This document shows, piece by piece, positions 1 to 8,705 of a stretch of DNA of 64,000 nt. The notes beneath the pieces are model-generated. The model was not told the origin of the DNA and did no database searches. It worked only from the letters and a program-made list of their open reading frames with translations. Source of the DNA: CAWKCE01 sp032127035 (GTDB taxonomy: Bacteria > Actinomycetota > Actinomycetes > JAHEKZ01). The stretch is taken from positions 372,001 through 436,000 of the forward strand of contig CAWKCE010000004.1 of the NCBI GenBank assembly GCA_963848085.1, written 5' to 3'. The first letter of the stretch is position 1; each line of letters opens with the position of its first letter. The translations under genes were made by a program, and so were the position numbers.

Positions 1-386
1 CTTACAACGCCAGCCCGGAGTCGATGCGCGCCGCCCTCCAGACGCTGAAGGTGGTCGGTGCCGGCCGTCGCACCTGGGCTGTGCTGGGGGAGATGCTCGA
101 GCTCGGCGATGCTGCGGTTGCCGAGCACGACGCCATCGGCCGGCTGGTGGTACGGCTGGATGTCGACCGCCTGCTCGTCGTCGGTGAGGGGGCCAAGGCC
201 ATGCATCTGGCAGCGCAGATGGAGGGCTCGTGGGGTCGTGAGTCGGAGTTCGTCCCGGACGTCGCCGGAGCCGTCGACCTGCTGGCGCGTGAGGTGCGGG
301 CGGGCGACGTCGTTCTGGTGAAGGCGTCGCGGGCCGCCGGCCTGGAACGTGTTGCTGCCGCCCTGCTTGACGAGGTGGCCGCATGA
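1..386 (+). CDS. murF: UDP-N-acetylmuramoyl-tripeptide--D-alanyl-D-alanine ligase, 3' end only
   Basis: This is the C-terminal 127 or so residues of MurF, the cytoplasmic ligase that adds D-Ala-D-Ala to the UDP-MurNAc-tripeptide. The reading frame is open from the first base of the window. It begins with YNASPESMRAAL, the conserved start of the Mur ligase C-terminal domain (usually YNANPDSM), and continues with an LGEMLELG motif. The catalytic centre lies upstream of the window. The stop TGA overlaps the mraY start (ATGA), so the two are translationally coupled. Position directly before mraY matches the standard dcw order. Confidence 0.93.
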   Translation, partial: YNASPESMRAALQTLKVVGAGRRTWAVLGEMLELGDAAVAEHDAIGRLVVRLDVDRLLVVGEGAKAMHLAAQMEGSWGRESEFVPDVAGAVDLLAREVRAGDVVLVKASRAAGLERVAAALLDEVAA

Positions 387-1465
387 GGCTTGTGGTCATC
401 GCCATCACGACGGGGCTGTTCGTGGGCCTGTTCGTCACGCCGGTGTGGATCCGCTGGCTCCGGGCTCGCGGCTACGAGCAGTCGATCCGGGACGCCGACG
501 AGCTGGGCTACGCGGTGCCGGACCACGCGTCCAAAAAGGGCACCCCCTCGATGGGCGGCGTGGTGATCGTCGCGGGGACCGTCGCCGGGTACCTCGTGGC
601 TCACGTCTATGCCTGGTCCGGACCCAGCTCGGCGGCGCTGCTGGTCTTCTTCTTGATGATCGGTCTGGCCGCCGTCGGGTTCGCAGACGACTACATCAAG
701 ATCTTCCGGGCCCGGTCGACGGGCCTTCGCGCCAAGACCAAGCTCGTCGGTCAGGCGGGCGTGGCGGTCGCCTTCGCCGCGCTGGCGATCAGGTTCCCTG
801 ACGTCAACGGGTACACACCGGCGACGCAGTACATCTCGGTGATCCGTGACACCGCTGTCTTCCTTCCAGTGGGCCTGTACTTGGTGTGGGTGTGGTTCAT
901 GGTCGCGGCCACGTCGAACGCGGTGAACCTGACCGACGGGCTCGACGGCCTGGCGACCGGAGCCTCGGTGTTCGTCTTCGGCGCCTACGTCACGATCGGG
1001 CTGTGGCAGTACGGCAACGGCTGCGCCCAGGTGGTTGCGGCCAACTGCTACGAGACGAGGAACCCGCTCGACCTCGCGGTCGTGGCCGGTGGTCTGCTCG
1101 GGGCCTGTTTCGGTTTCCTGTGGTGGAACACCTCACCGGCGAAGATCTTCATGGGGGACAGCGGGTCGCTCGCTTTGGGTGGGGCCATGGCCGGCTTGGC
1201 CGTCATGACCCAGACCGAGGTGCTGCTGATCCTGCTGGCGGGACTGTTCGTGATCATCACCGCGTCGGTGATCATCCAGGTGGCGTCGTTCAAGCTCACC
1301 GGGAAGCGGGTCTTCCTGATGTCTCCCCTGCACCACCACTTCGAGCTGAAGGGCTGGCCGGAGGTCACCATCGTGGTCCGGTTCTGGATCATCTCCGGCC
1401 TGTTGACCGGTTTGGGCTTCGCGCTGTTCTACGCGGAGTGGCTGGGCGGAGGAGTCCTCGGGTGA
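383..1465 (+). CDS. mraY: Phospho-N-acetylmuramoyl-pentapeptide transferase
   Basis: MraY transfers phospho-MurNAc-pentapeptide to undecaprenyl phosphate, giving lipid I at the inner face of the membrane. The 360-residue protein has about ten hydrophobic segments. The conserved loops are visible: DDYIKI near residue 113 (the Asp-Asp pair that binds Mg2+/substrate), NAVNLTDGLDGLA near residue 178, MGDSGSLALGG near residue 257 and the HHHFELKGW motif near residue 311. Length is usual for the family. It starts at an ATG that overlaps the murF stop, and its own stop overlaps the murD GTG. Confidence 0.97.
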   Translation: MRLVVIAITTGLFVGLFVTPVWIRWLRARGYEQSIRDADELGYAVPDHASKKGTPSMGGVVIVAGTVAGYLVAHVYAWSGPSSAALLVFFLMIGLAAVGFADDYIKIFRARSTGLRAKTKLVGQAGVAVAFAALAIRFPDVNGYTPATQYISVIRDTAVFLPVGLYLVWVWFMVAATSNAVNLTDGLDGLATGASVFVFGAYVTIGLWQYGNGCAQVVAANCYETRNPLDLAVVAGGLLGACFGFLWWNTSPAKIFMGDSGSLALGGAMAGLAVMTQTEVLLILLAGLFVIITASVIIQVASFKLTGKRVFLMSPLHHHFELKGWPEVTIVVRFWIISGLLTGLGFALFYAEWLGGGVLG

Positions 1466-2910
1466 CCGAGCCGCCGTGGCTCCCCGCTGAGGAGCGGCGC
1501 GCCACGTGGTCCACCGTCCACGTCGCCGTCGTCGGACTGGGTGCGTCTGGTTTCGCCGCCGCGGACGCGCTCGCCTTCGCCGGTGCTCGAGTCACGGTGC
1601 TCGACGACGGTTCGGGACCTCGGCAGGCCGAACGGGCCGAGGTCCTCGATGTCCTGGGGGTCACCGTCCGACTGGGTTGGTCCGGTGGTCTCCCAGGGGA
1701 CGCCGACCTCGTGGTGGTGTCACCCGGCGTGCCGCGAACGCACCGCCTGCTTGACCAGGCCGCCGCCACCGGGGTGCCGCTGTGGAGCGGTGAGCAGCTT
1801 GCCTGGCGCCTGCGTCCGGCCGGCCAGCAGTGGCTCACCGTCACCGGGACGAACGGCAAGACCACCACTGTCGAGATGCTCGGCGCGATGCTGCGGGCAG
1901 CCGGCCTCCGGTGTGCAGTCGCCGGGAACATTGGGCGTCCCCTGGTCGAGGCAGCCACCGCTGAGCCGGGATACGAGGTGCTCGCTGTCGAGCTGTCCAG
2001 CTTTCAGCTGCACTTCACGGCTGGACTCCGCGCCCACAGCAGCGTGCTGTTGAACGTGGCCGACGACCATGTCGACTGGCACGGGTCGGCGGACGCCTAT
2101 CTGGCTGACAAGGCGCGGGTTTACGACGGCTCGGTGCACGCCGTCGTCTACAACGCGCAGGACCCGGCCACCGAACGCTTGGCGCGGGAGGCGGACGTGG
2201 CGGCCGGATGCCTCGGGATCGGCTTCACGCTCGGGGTGCCCGACGTCGGGATGCTCGGCGTGGTCGACGACCTGATCGTCGACCGTGCCTTCGTCGTCGA
2301 CCCGTCCGAGCACGCACTCGAGCTGGCCGAGGTGTCGGAGGTCCGTCCGCCGGGGCAGCACAACGTCGCCAACGCCCTCGCGGCGGCATCGTTGGCTCGG
2401 TCGTTCGGCGTTCCCGCACACTCCGTCCGGGCTGGCCTGGTCGACTATCGGCCGCCCGGCCACCGGCTCGAGGAGATCGCCGTCGTGGGCGGTGTCACCT
2501 ACGTCGACGACTCGAAGGCGACCAACGTGCACGCGGCTTCGGTGGCGTTGGCCGCCTACGACCGAGTTGTCTGGATCGCCGGCGGACTGGCCAAGGGCGG
2601 CCGCTTCGACGACCTGGTCGCGCGGAACGCCGGACGACTGCACGGGGCGGTCCTGCTCGGACGCGACCGGCAGGCGCTGGTCGACGCCATGACACGCCAG
2701 GCGCCCGCGGTCCCGGTGATCGAGGTCGCGGACGGGGACACTGACCCCATGGAGCGGGCGGTACGAGCGGCCGCCGGGCTGGCGCGGCCCGGTGACGTCG
2801 TGCTGCTCGCACCCGCGTGCGCGTCGATGGACCAGTTCGTCGACTACGCCGCCCGCGGTGACGCCTTCGCGACAGCAGTAGGACGGCTTGGCGCCGGGGG
2901 CGCCTCGTGA
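1462..2910 (+). CDS. murD: UDP-N-acetylmuramoyl-L-alanine--D-glutamate ligase
   Basis: MurD adds D-glutamate to UDP-MurNAc-L-Ala in the cytoplasm using ATP. The 482-residue product has an N-terminal Rossmann-like domain (VVGLGASGFAAADAL near residue 18), the Mur ligase P-loop TGTNGKTTT near residue 130, the central ELSSFQL motif and a C-terminal domain with DDSKATN near residue 348. I chose the GTG that overlaps the mraY stop by 4 nt; the open frame extends upstream inside mraY but without a better start. The stop overlaps the ftsW GTG start. Confidence 0.96.
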   Translation: MTEPPWLPAEERRATWSTVHVAVVGLGASGFAAADALAFAGARVTVLDDGSGPRQAERAEVLDVLGVTVRLGWSGGLPGDADLVVVSPGVPRTHRLLDQAAATGVPLWSGEQLAWRLRPAGQQWLTVTGTNGKTTTVEMLGAMLRAAGLRCAVAGNIGRPLVEAATAEPGYEVLAVELSSFQLHFTAGLRAHSSVLLNVADDHVDWHGSADAYLADKARVYDGSVHAVVYNAQDPATERLAREADVAAGCLGIGFTLGVPDVGMLGVVDDLIVDRAFVVDPSEHALELAEVSEVRPPGQHNVANALAAASLARSFGVPAHSVRAGLVDYRPPGHRLEEIAVVGGVTYVDDSKATNVHAASVALAAYDRVVWIAGGLAKGGRFDDLVARNAGRLHGAVLLGRDRQALVDAMTRQAPAVPVIEVADGDTDPMERAVRAAAGLARPGDVVLLAPACASMDQFVDYAARGDAFATAVGRLGAGGAS

Positions 2911-4139
2911 CGGCTGTGGATGACCCGGCGCTCGACGTCCGACACTCGCCGGTGGCTGCCTTCCGGCAGCTGCTGGCCCGCCCGCTGACGCCGTACTACC
3001 TCATCTTGGGCTCGACGGTGCTGCTGACCGTGCTCGGGCTGGTCATGGTGCTGTCGGCGTCGAGCGTCGAGTCGTTCGTCGACAGCGGGTCGTCCTGGGC
3101 AGTGGGCAAGAAGCAGGCGCTGTGGGCCGGGATCGGGATCCCCCTGTTTGCCATCGCCACGCGGATGCCGACTCGGTTCTGGCGGGTCATCGCGGTCCCG
3201 GCGCTGATCGGGGGCTTCGTTCTCCTCGTCCTGGTCCTCGTTCCCGGCATCGGGATGAGCGTGAACGGCAGCCAGAACTGGATCCAGCTTCCCGGCTCGA
3301 TGCGGATCCAGCCCTCGGAGGCAGCCAAGCTTGCTCTGGTCGTCTGGGGTGCCGACGTGCTGGCACGCAAGGAGCGGCTGCTCGGCCAGATATCCCACGT
3401 CGTGGTTCCGTTGATTCCGGTTGCCGGGCTCATCGTGTCGCTCGTCCTGCTCGGCGGGGACCTGGGCACCTCACTCATCATCATGGCGATCATTGCGGGG
3501 CTGCTGTTTGTCGCGGGCGCGCCGTTCCGGCTGTTCGTGGTGCTGGGCAGCGCCGCGCTGGTGGTGGTCTTGTACATGACCTTCGAGCGCAGCGCCCGGC
3601 TGTCGCGGCTGCAGAGCTTCCTCGACCCGTTCGCGGACTACCAGGACTCTGGCTGGCAGGCCGCTCACAGCTTGTTTGCGCTGGCCTCCGGTGGCTGGTG
3701 GGGCGTAGGACTCGGTGGCAGCGCCGAGAAGTGGGGGGCGCTGCCTGAGGCCCACACCGACTTCATCTTCGCGATCGTCGGCGAGGAGCTCGGGCTCGTC
3801 GGAACGTTGACGGTGCTGGCCGTGTTCGGTGCGCTGATCCTCGGCATCATCCGGGTGGCCCTGCTCACCGACGACACCTTCGCGCGCTTCGCGTCGGGGA
3901 CCGTCGCAGTGTGGATCGGAGCGCAGGCGGTGATCAACATCGGTGGTGTGGTGAACCTGCTGCCCATCACCGGCGTTCCGCTGCCACTCGTCTCGTACGG
4001 AGGGTCGGCGCTGGTGGCCACGCTGGTCGGCCTGGGCATGGTGCTGTCGTTCGCGCGCCGCCTGCCCGGGGCCCGGAAGGCGCTGGACGCACGTGGTCCG
4101 GGGCCGGTTGCGCGGGTCCTTCGACGGGGTCGGCGGTGA
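2907..4139 (+). CDS. ftsW: Septal SEDS-family lipid II polymerase/flippase-related protein FtsW
   Basis: FtsW is the polytopic SEDS glycosyltransferase of the divisome, polymerising lipid II together with a class B PBP. The 410-residue protein has about ten membrane segments, an extracellular loop with GSQNWIQLPG and QPSEAAKLAL near residue 130, the large loop with the LPEAHTDFIFAIVGEELG signature near residue 280, and the final VSYGGSALVATLVGLGMVLS segment. Position between murD and murG separates it from the paralogue RodA. GTG start overlaps the murD stop and its TGA overlaps the murG GTG. Confidence 0.95.
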   Translation: MTAVDDPALDVRHSPVAAFRQLLARPLTPYYLILGSTVLLTVLGLVMVLSASSVESFVDSGSSWAVGKKQALWAGIGIPLFAIATRMPTRFWRVIAVPALIGGFVLLVLVLVPGIGMSVNGSQNWIQLPGSMRIQPSEAAKLALVVWGADVLARKERLLGQISHVVVPLIPVAGLIVSLVLLGGDLGTSLIIMAIIAGLLFVAGAPFRLFVVLGSAALVVVLYMTFERSARLSRLQSFLDPFADYQDSGWQAAHSLFALASGGWWGVGLGGSAEKWGALPEAHTDFIFAIVGEELGLVGTLTVLAVFGALILGIIRVALLTDDTFARFASGTVAVWIGAQAVINIGGVVNLLPITGVPLPLVSYGGSALVATLVGLGMVLSFARRLPGARKALDARGPGPVARVLRRGRR

Positions 4140-5239
4140 CCTCGGACCGGCCGCTGTCTGTCGTCCTGGCCGGTGGCGGGACCGCGGGCCACGTCGAACC
4201 CGCTCTCGCCGTGGCTGATGCGCTGCGTCGTCGGGACAGCCGGGTGCGCGTCACTGCTCTGGGGACGGCGACCGGGCTGGAGACCACGTTGGTGCCGGCG
4301 CGCGGCTACTCCCTGGAGCTGATCCCACGCGTCCCGCTGCCGCGCCGACCCTCGAAGGACTGGGTGACCCTGGGACCGCGGCTCGCCAGGTCGGTGTCGG
4401 CGGCCGGGCGGGTGCTGCGCTCGGTCTCGGCCGATGTCGTCGTCGGTTTCGGCGGGTACGTGTCGCTGCCTGCCTACCTTGCTGCGCGGCGGATGAAGGT
4501 CCCGATCGTGGTGCATGAGGCTAACGCGCGACCGGGGGTGGCCAACCGCATCGGTGCCCGGCTCACGCAGTGGGTAGCGGTGAGCTCCGAAGACACCGTG
4601 CTCCCGCACGCCACGGTCACCGGGCTTCCACTACGCCGGTCCATCTCGTCCCTCGACCGATCGACCACGCGGAGGGGCGCCAGGGAGCATTTCGGGCTGG
4701 AGCCGGACCGGATGACGCTGCTGGTGTTCGGCGGGTCCCAGGGAGCCGAGCGCATCAACAACGCCCTGTCCGGTGCAGCACGCGGCCTGCTGGACGCCGG
4801 AGTCCAGGTGCTGCACGCTGCAGGTCGCGGCAACGACGTGACCGTGGACAGGCGTGACGGAGACCCGCCGTACGTGGTCGTCCCCTACCTCGAGGACATG
4901 CACCTGGCCTATGCCGCCGCCGACCTCGTCGTCTCCCGCAGTGGCGCCATGACGTGTGCCGAGCTAGCAGCCGTCGGGCTGCCGGCGGTGTTTGTCCCCT
5001 ACCCGTGGAGCAACGGCGAACAAGAGGTGAACGCGCTGCCGCTCGTGCGACGCGGTGCCGCCCAACTGGTCCCGGACGCCGACCTCACCGCGGCACGCGC
5101 GCTCGAGGTGCTGGTGCCGCTGCTGACCGATCCGGCTGCGCTGCGCAGGCGGGCGGACGCGGCCACCGAGATCGGCCTTCCCGATGCCGACGAGCGAGTG
5201 GTGGACCTGGTGTTGCGAGCCGCACGGGAGCGCCAGTGA
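4136..5239 (+). CDS. murG: Undecaprenyldiphospho-muramoylpentapeptide beta-N-acetylglucosaminyltransferase
   Basis: MurG transfers GlcNAc from UDP-GlcNAc to lipid I, forming lipid II on the cytoplasmic face of the membrane. The 367-residue product is a GT-B fold enzyme. It starts with the glycine-rich GGGTAGHVEPALA loop (residues 13-25), has the FGGYVSLPA loop near residue 105, HEANARPGVAN near residue 125, FGGSQGAERIN near residue 200 and the UDP-binding SRSGAMTCAELAAVGLP near residue 265. The start is the GTG overlapping the ftsW stop; an open frame upstream lies within ftsW and has no homology features. The stop overlaps the murC GTG. Confidence 0.96.
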   Translation: MTSDRPLSVVLAGGGTAGHVEPALAVADALRRRDSRVRVTALGTATGLETTLVPARGYSLELIPRVPLPRRPSKDWVTLGPRLARSVSAAGRVLRSVSADVVVGFGGYVSLPAYLAARRMKVPIVVHEANARPGVANRIGARLTQWVAVSSEDTVLPHATVTGLPLRRSISSLDRSTTRRGAREHFGLEPDRMTLLVFGGSQGAERINNALSGAARGLLDAGVQVLHAAGRGNDVTVDRRDGDPPYVVVPYLEDMHLAYAAADLVVSRSGAMTCAELAAVGLPAVFVPYPWSNGEQEVNALPLVRRGAAQLVPDADLTAARALEVLVPLLTDPAALRRRADAATEIGLPDADERVVDLVLRAARERQ

Positions 5240-6675
5240 CGTCCATCGCCGACCCGCTTGCCGACCTCGGTCGGGTCCATGTGATCGGGGTGGGCGGCGC
5301 CGGGATGTCGGCGCTCACCCGCCTGCTGTCCGCGCGCGGAGTGCCGGTGACCGGAAGCGAGCTGCGCGAGCTCCGTGTGCTCACCCAGCTACGGGCGCTG
5401 GGCGCCGATATTCACCTCGGCCAGTCGTCGACGTCGCTGCCTGCGGCCGACACCGTGGTTGTGTCGACCGCGATCCGGGACACGAACCCGGAGCTCGTGG
5501 TCGCCCGCGAGCGAGGCCTTCGCGTGCTGCACCGGGCCGAGGCGTTGGCGGCGGCCATGAGGGGCTACCGCGGCGTGGTCGTCTCGGGAACTCACGGCAA
5601 GACGACCACCACGTCGATGCTGGCGGTGGCTCTGCAGCACTGCGGCGAGGATCCGTCCTTCTACATCGGGGCTCAGCTCAACGAGACCGGAACCAACGCC
5701 CACGCTGGATCCGGCGTCGTGTTCCTCGCAGAGTCGGACGAGAGCGACGGCTCCTTCCTCGTCCTCGACCCCGACGTCGCCGTGGTGACCAACGTCGAGG
5801 CCGACCACCTCGACCACTACGGAACCGTGGAGAGGGTCGAGGAGGCCTTTCGGGCCTTCGTCGACCGGGTGGAGCCCAACGGCGTCGTCGTGGCCTGTCT
5901 GGACGACCCCGGTGCCGCCCGGATCGCGGAGTGGGCCCGACGCGAGGACCGACGGGTGGTGACCTACGGCGAGCACGCCGACGCTGACTTGCGCATCGAG
6001 TCACCTCAGATCACTCACGCCGGCACCACGTTCGACGCGATCCTCGGCGGACGCCGGCTCGGCACCGTCACTCTCCGGGTGGTGGGTCACCACAACGCGC
6101 TCAACGCGGCGGCGGTGCTCGCGGTGTCCGACGTGCTGGGATTCCACACCCACGACGTGATCGACGGCCTGGCGCTCTACACCGGGGCGCGGCGCCGGTT
6201 CGAGTTCAAGGGGGAGGCTGGCCAGGTCAGGGTCTACGACGACTACGCCCACCACCACACCGAGCTGCGGGCGACGTTGACGGCCGCTCGGCAGCTGGTG
6301 GGGGACCGGCGCCTTGTCGTCGCCTTCCAGCCGCTGCGCTACTCACGGACCGCGATCTTCTTTCGCGAGCTGGGCGAGGCCCTCGGGTTGGCCGATGACG
6401 TCGTCGTCCTCGAGGTGTACGGAAGCAACGAGGAGCCCATCCCGGGGGCCTCTGGCTCGCTGGTCGCGGCGGCAGTGCCGCTCGACGCAGACCACGTGCA
6501 CTTCGAACCGTCGTTCTCGGCGGTTCCGGAGTGGTTGGCGTCCCGGGCCCACCCCGGCGACATGGTGCTCACGTTGGGCGACGGCATCGTGTCGACGCTG
6601 GGTCCGGAGATCGTCGACCTGCTGCAGGTGCGGGCGGATCGCGCCGGTGAAGGAGGGCAGCATGCGCGCGCCTAG
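5236..6675 (+). CDS. murC: UDP-N-acetylmuramate--L-alanine ligase
   Basis: MurC attaches L-alanine to UDP-MurNAc, the first peptide step of peptidoglycan precursor synthesis. The 479-residue protein shows the N-terminal GVGGAGMSALTRLL nucleotide-binding loop near residue 16, the P-loop SGTHGKTTTTSML near residue 116, ESDESDGSF near residue 167 and the central-domain DDYAHHHTELRAT near residue 335. The GTG start overlaps the murG stop by 4 nt. The 3' end overlaps the ftsQ ATG by 14 nt, which also supplies a possible purine-rich ribosome binding site (GAAGGAGG) for ftsQ. Confidence 0.96.
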   Translation: MTSIADPLADLGRVHVIGVGGAGMSALTRLLSARGVPVTGSELRELRVLTQLRALGADIHLGQSSTSLPAADTVVVSTAIRDTNPELVVARERGLRVLHRAEALAAAMRGYRGVVVSGTHGKTTTTSMLAVALQHCGEDPSFYIGAQLNETGTNAHAGSGVVFLAESDESDGSFLVLDPDVAVVTNVEADHLDHYGTVERVEEAFRAFVDRVEPNGVVVACLDDPGAARIAEWARREDRRVVTYGEHADADLRIESPQITHAGTTFDAILGGRRLGTVTLRVVGHHNALNAAAVLAVSDVLGFHTHDVIDGLALYTGARRRFEFKGEAGQVRVYDDYAHHHTELRATLTAARQLVGDRRLVVAFQPLRYSRTAIFFRELGEALGLADDVVVLEVYGSNEEPIPGASGSLVAAAVPLDADHVHFEPSFSAVPEWLASRAHPGDMVLTLGDGIVSTLGPEIVDLLQVRADRAGEGGQHARA

Positions 6676-7360
6676 CGGACTCACACTGCCTCCCTGGTGG
6701 CGCACCTGGGGCCTGGCAGCCGTCGGTGGCGGAGTGCTCGCGGCCACGGCGTGGCTCGTGTTCTGGTCGCCGTTCCTGTCCGTCACAGCTGTCCAGGTGA
6801 CCGGAACCCAGACCGTCAGCGAGCAACGGGTGATGGCGGCCGCGGCGGTCAAGACCGGTACCCCCCTGGCACGTCTCGACGTCGGTGCGATCGCTGACCG
6901 CGTCCGCGACATCGGTGCGGTGGCACAGGTGACGGTGGTGCGCGCTTGGCCGAACGAGGTGCACATCGACGTCACCGAGCAGGCTGCGCTCGCGGTCGTC
7001 CGCACCTCGGACGGCTACGGGCTGCTGGGCGACGACGGCACGGTCTTCCGGGCCGTGGCACAACCCATCCCAGGACTGCCTTTCCTCGACCAGACCGTGG
7101 AAGACGCGGGCACCGACCCGGCTGCCCAGGCGGCGCTCCAGGTGGCGTTGGAGCTGCCAGAAGCCCTCGCAACCAAGGTGACCTCGATCTCGGCCGACCG
7201 GCAGGACGCCGTGGTGCTGCGGATGCGCAACGGTGCCACCGTCGACTGGGGGACAGCCCAAGCGACGCCCCACAAGGCCGAGGTGCTCCTTCTCCTCCTG
7301 CCGCAGCGTGCCGACCACTACGGCGTCTCCTCACCGGACACCCCCACGACCACCGGCTGA
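6662..7360 (+). CDS. ftsQ: Cell division protein FtsQ (POTRA domain)
   Basis: FtsQ is the bitopic divisome scaffold protein that bridges early and late division proteins. The 232-residue product has a short cytoplasmic N-terminus, one membrane segment (about residues 14-34), then a POTRA domain beginning LSVTAVQVTGTQTVSEQRV and a FtsQ/DivIB domain with VVRAWPNEVHIDVTEQ near residue 95. The start ATG lies 9 nt after GAAGGAGG. It is shorter than many actinobacterial FtsQ proteins, which have long cytoplasmic tails. It closes the tightly overlapping mur/fts operon; ftsZ follows after a 177-bp gap. Confidence 0.92.
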   Translation: MRAPSGLTLPPWWRTWGLAAVGGGVLAATAWLVFWSPFLSVTAVQVTGTQTVSEQRVMAAAAVKTGTPLARLDVGAIADRVRDIGAVAQVTVVRAWPNEVHIDVTEQAALAVVRTSDGYGLLGDDGTVFRAVAQPIPGLPFLDQTVEDAGTDPAAQAALQVALELPEALATKVTSISADRQDAVVLRMRNGATVDWGTAQATPHKAEVLLLLLPQRADHYGVSSPDTPTTTG

Positions 7361-7449
7361 CCGGTGGTCGCGGCGACACGCGCCCTCGAGTCTGGCGGTG
7401 AGGTTGACCGTCGCACGTTGGCTCCCTACTGTGTGCCCAGCCCGTCAGG

Positions 7450-7480
7450 TTGACATAACTATGGACCTTGACCTGAGGGT
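7450..7480 (+). promoter_or_regulatory. Candidate ftsZ promoter in the ftsQ-ftsZ gap
   Basis: The 177-bp ftsQ-ftsZ gap contains TTGACA at 7450-7455 and GAGGGT at 7475-7480, 19 nt apart. Spacing is long and the -10 box is only a partial match to the TAGGNT form common in this window. Dedicated ftsZ promoters in this gap are well known in actinobacteria, which supports the idea. The predicted leader would be about 50 nt and contain the CGAGGAGA ribosome binding site just before the GTG. Confidence 0.4.
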
Positions 7481-7537
7481 GAGAGTTCCTCCCCAGGCCG
7501 GTCCGTACCCGTCGAGACGTGAATCGAGGAGAGCGCT

Positions 7538-8692
7538 GTGGCTGCTCCGCAGAACTACCTGGCAGTCATCAAGGTCGTCGGCATCGGGGGCGGCGGGGTC
7601 AACGCCGTCAACCGGATGATCGAGGTCGGCCTCAAGGGCGTGGAGTTCATCGCCATCAACACCGACGCGCAGGCGCTGTTGATGAGTGATGCCGACGTCA
7701 AGCTCGACATCGGCCGAGAGCTGACGCGCGGTCTTGGTGCCGGCGCCGACCCCGAGGTCGGGCGCAAGGCCTCGGAGGACCACCGCGAGGAGATCGAGGA
7801 GGTTCTCAAGGGAGCCGACATGGTGTTCGTCACCGCCGGCGAAGGCGGTGGCACCGGTACGGGAGGGGCTCCGGTGGTCGCCGCCATCGCCCGCGGCCTC
7901 GGCGCGCTGACCATCGGCGTCGTCACCCGGCCCTTCGGGTTCGAGGGTCGACGCCGAGCGCAGCAGTCCGAGGTCGGGATCGCCGAGCTTCGCGACGAGG
8001 TGGACACCCTGATCGTCATCCCGAACGACCGGCTCCTGTCGATCAGTGACCGTGCCGTCAGCGTTCTCGACGCGTTCCGTTCCGCCGACCAGGTGCTGAT
8101 GTCCGGCGTGTCCGGGATCACCGATCTGATCACGACTCCCGGCCTGATCAACCTGGACTTCGCCGACGTGAAGTCGATCATGCAAGGCGCCGGAACCGCA
8201 CTGATGGGGATCGGATCGGCGCGCGGCGACGACCGCGCAGTTGCCGCTGCGGAGACCGCCATCTCCTCGCCGCTCCTGGAGGCGTCGGTCGACGGTGCGC
8301 GCGGGGTGCTGCTGTCGGTGAGCGGCGGTTCGGATCTCGGCCTGTTCGAGATCAACGAGGCCGCGCGGCTGGTTGCCGAGGCGGCCCACCCGGAGGCCAA
8401 CATCATCTTCGGCGCCGTCATCGATGACGCGCTCGGCGACGAGGTGCGTGTCACAGTGATCGCGGCCGGGTTCGAAGGCGGCGCTATGGGACCGATGCGG
8501 ACACCGGTGCGGCGCGCCGACGAGGCCGGTGGCGAGGAGCCGGCGCCGCCGGCTGCGGCTCCCCCCGCGACCGCAGCAGCGGAGTCGCAGACGCACCAGC
8601 GGATCGAGCTGCCCGAGACACGGGAGCGCAAGACGATCGTCTTCGAGGACGCGGCGGCCGACGACCTCGATGTCCCGGACTTCTTGAAGTAG
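7538..8692 (+). CDS. ftsZ: Cell division GTPase FtsZ
   Basis: FtsZ is the tubulin-like GTPase that forms the Z ring. The 384-residue product has GIGGGGVNAVNRM (residues 15-27), the tubulin signature GGGTGTGGAPVVA near residue 104 and NLDFADVKSIM near residue 205 with the T7-loop Asp. The linker after about residue 315 is rich in Ala and Pro. The C-terminus, DDLDVPDFLK, is the conserved peptide that binds SepF and other tethers. The GTG start is preceded by CGAGGAGA. It belongs to the dcw cluster but sits behind its own intergenic region. Confidence 0.97.
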   Translation: MAAPQNYLAVIKVVGIGGGGVNAVNRMIEVGLKGVEFIAINTDAQALLMSDADVKLDIGRELTRGLGAGADPEVGRKASEDHREEIEEVLKGADMVFVTAGEGGGTGTGGAPVVAAIARGLGALTIGVVTRPFGFEGRRRAQQSEVGIAELRDEVDTLIVIPNDRLLSISDRAVSVLDAFRSADQVLMSGVSGITDLITTPGLINLDFADVKSIMQGAGTALMGIGSARGDDRAVAAAETAISSPLLEASVDGARGVLLSVSGGSDLGLFEINEAARLVAEAAHPEANIIFGAVIDDALGDEVRVTVIAAGFEGGAMGPMRTPVRRADEAGGEEPAPPAAAPPATAAAESQTHQRIELPETRERKTIVFEDAAADDLDVPDFLK

Positions 8693-8705
8693 GCGCCGCG
8701 CCTCG

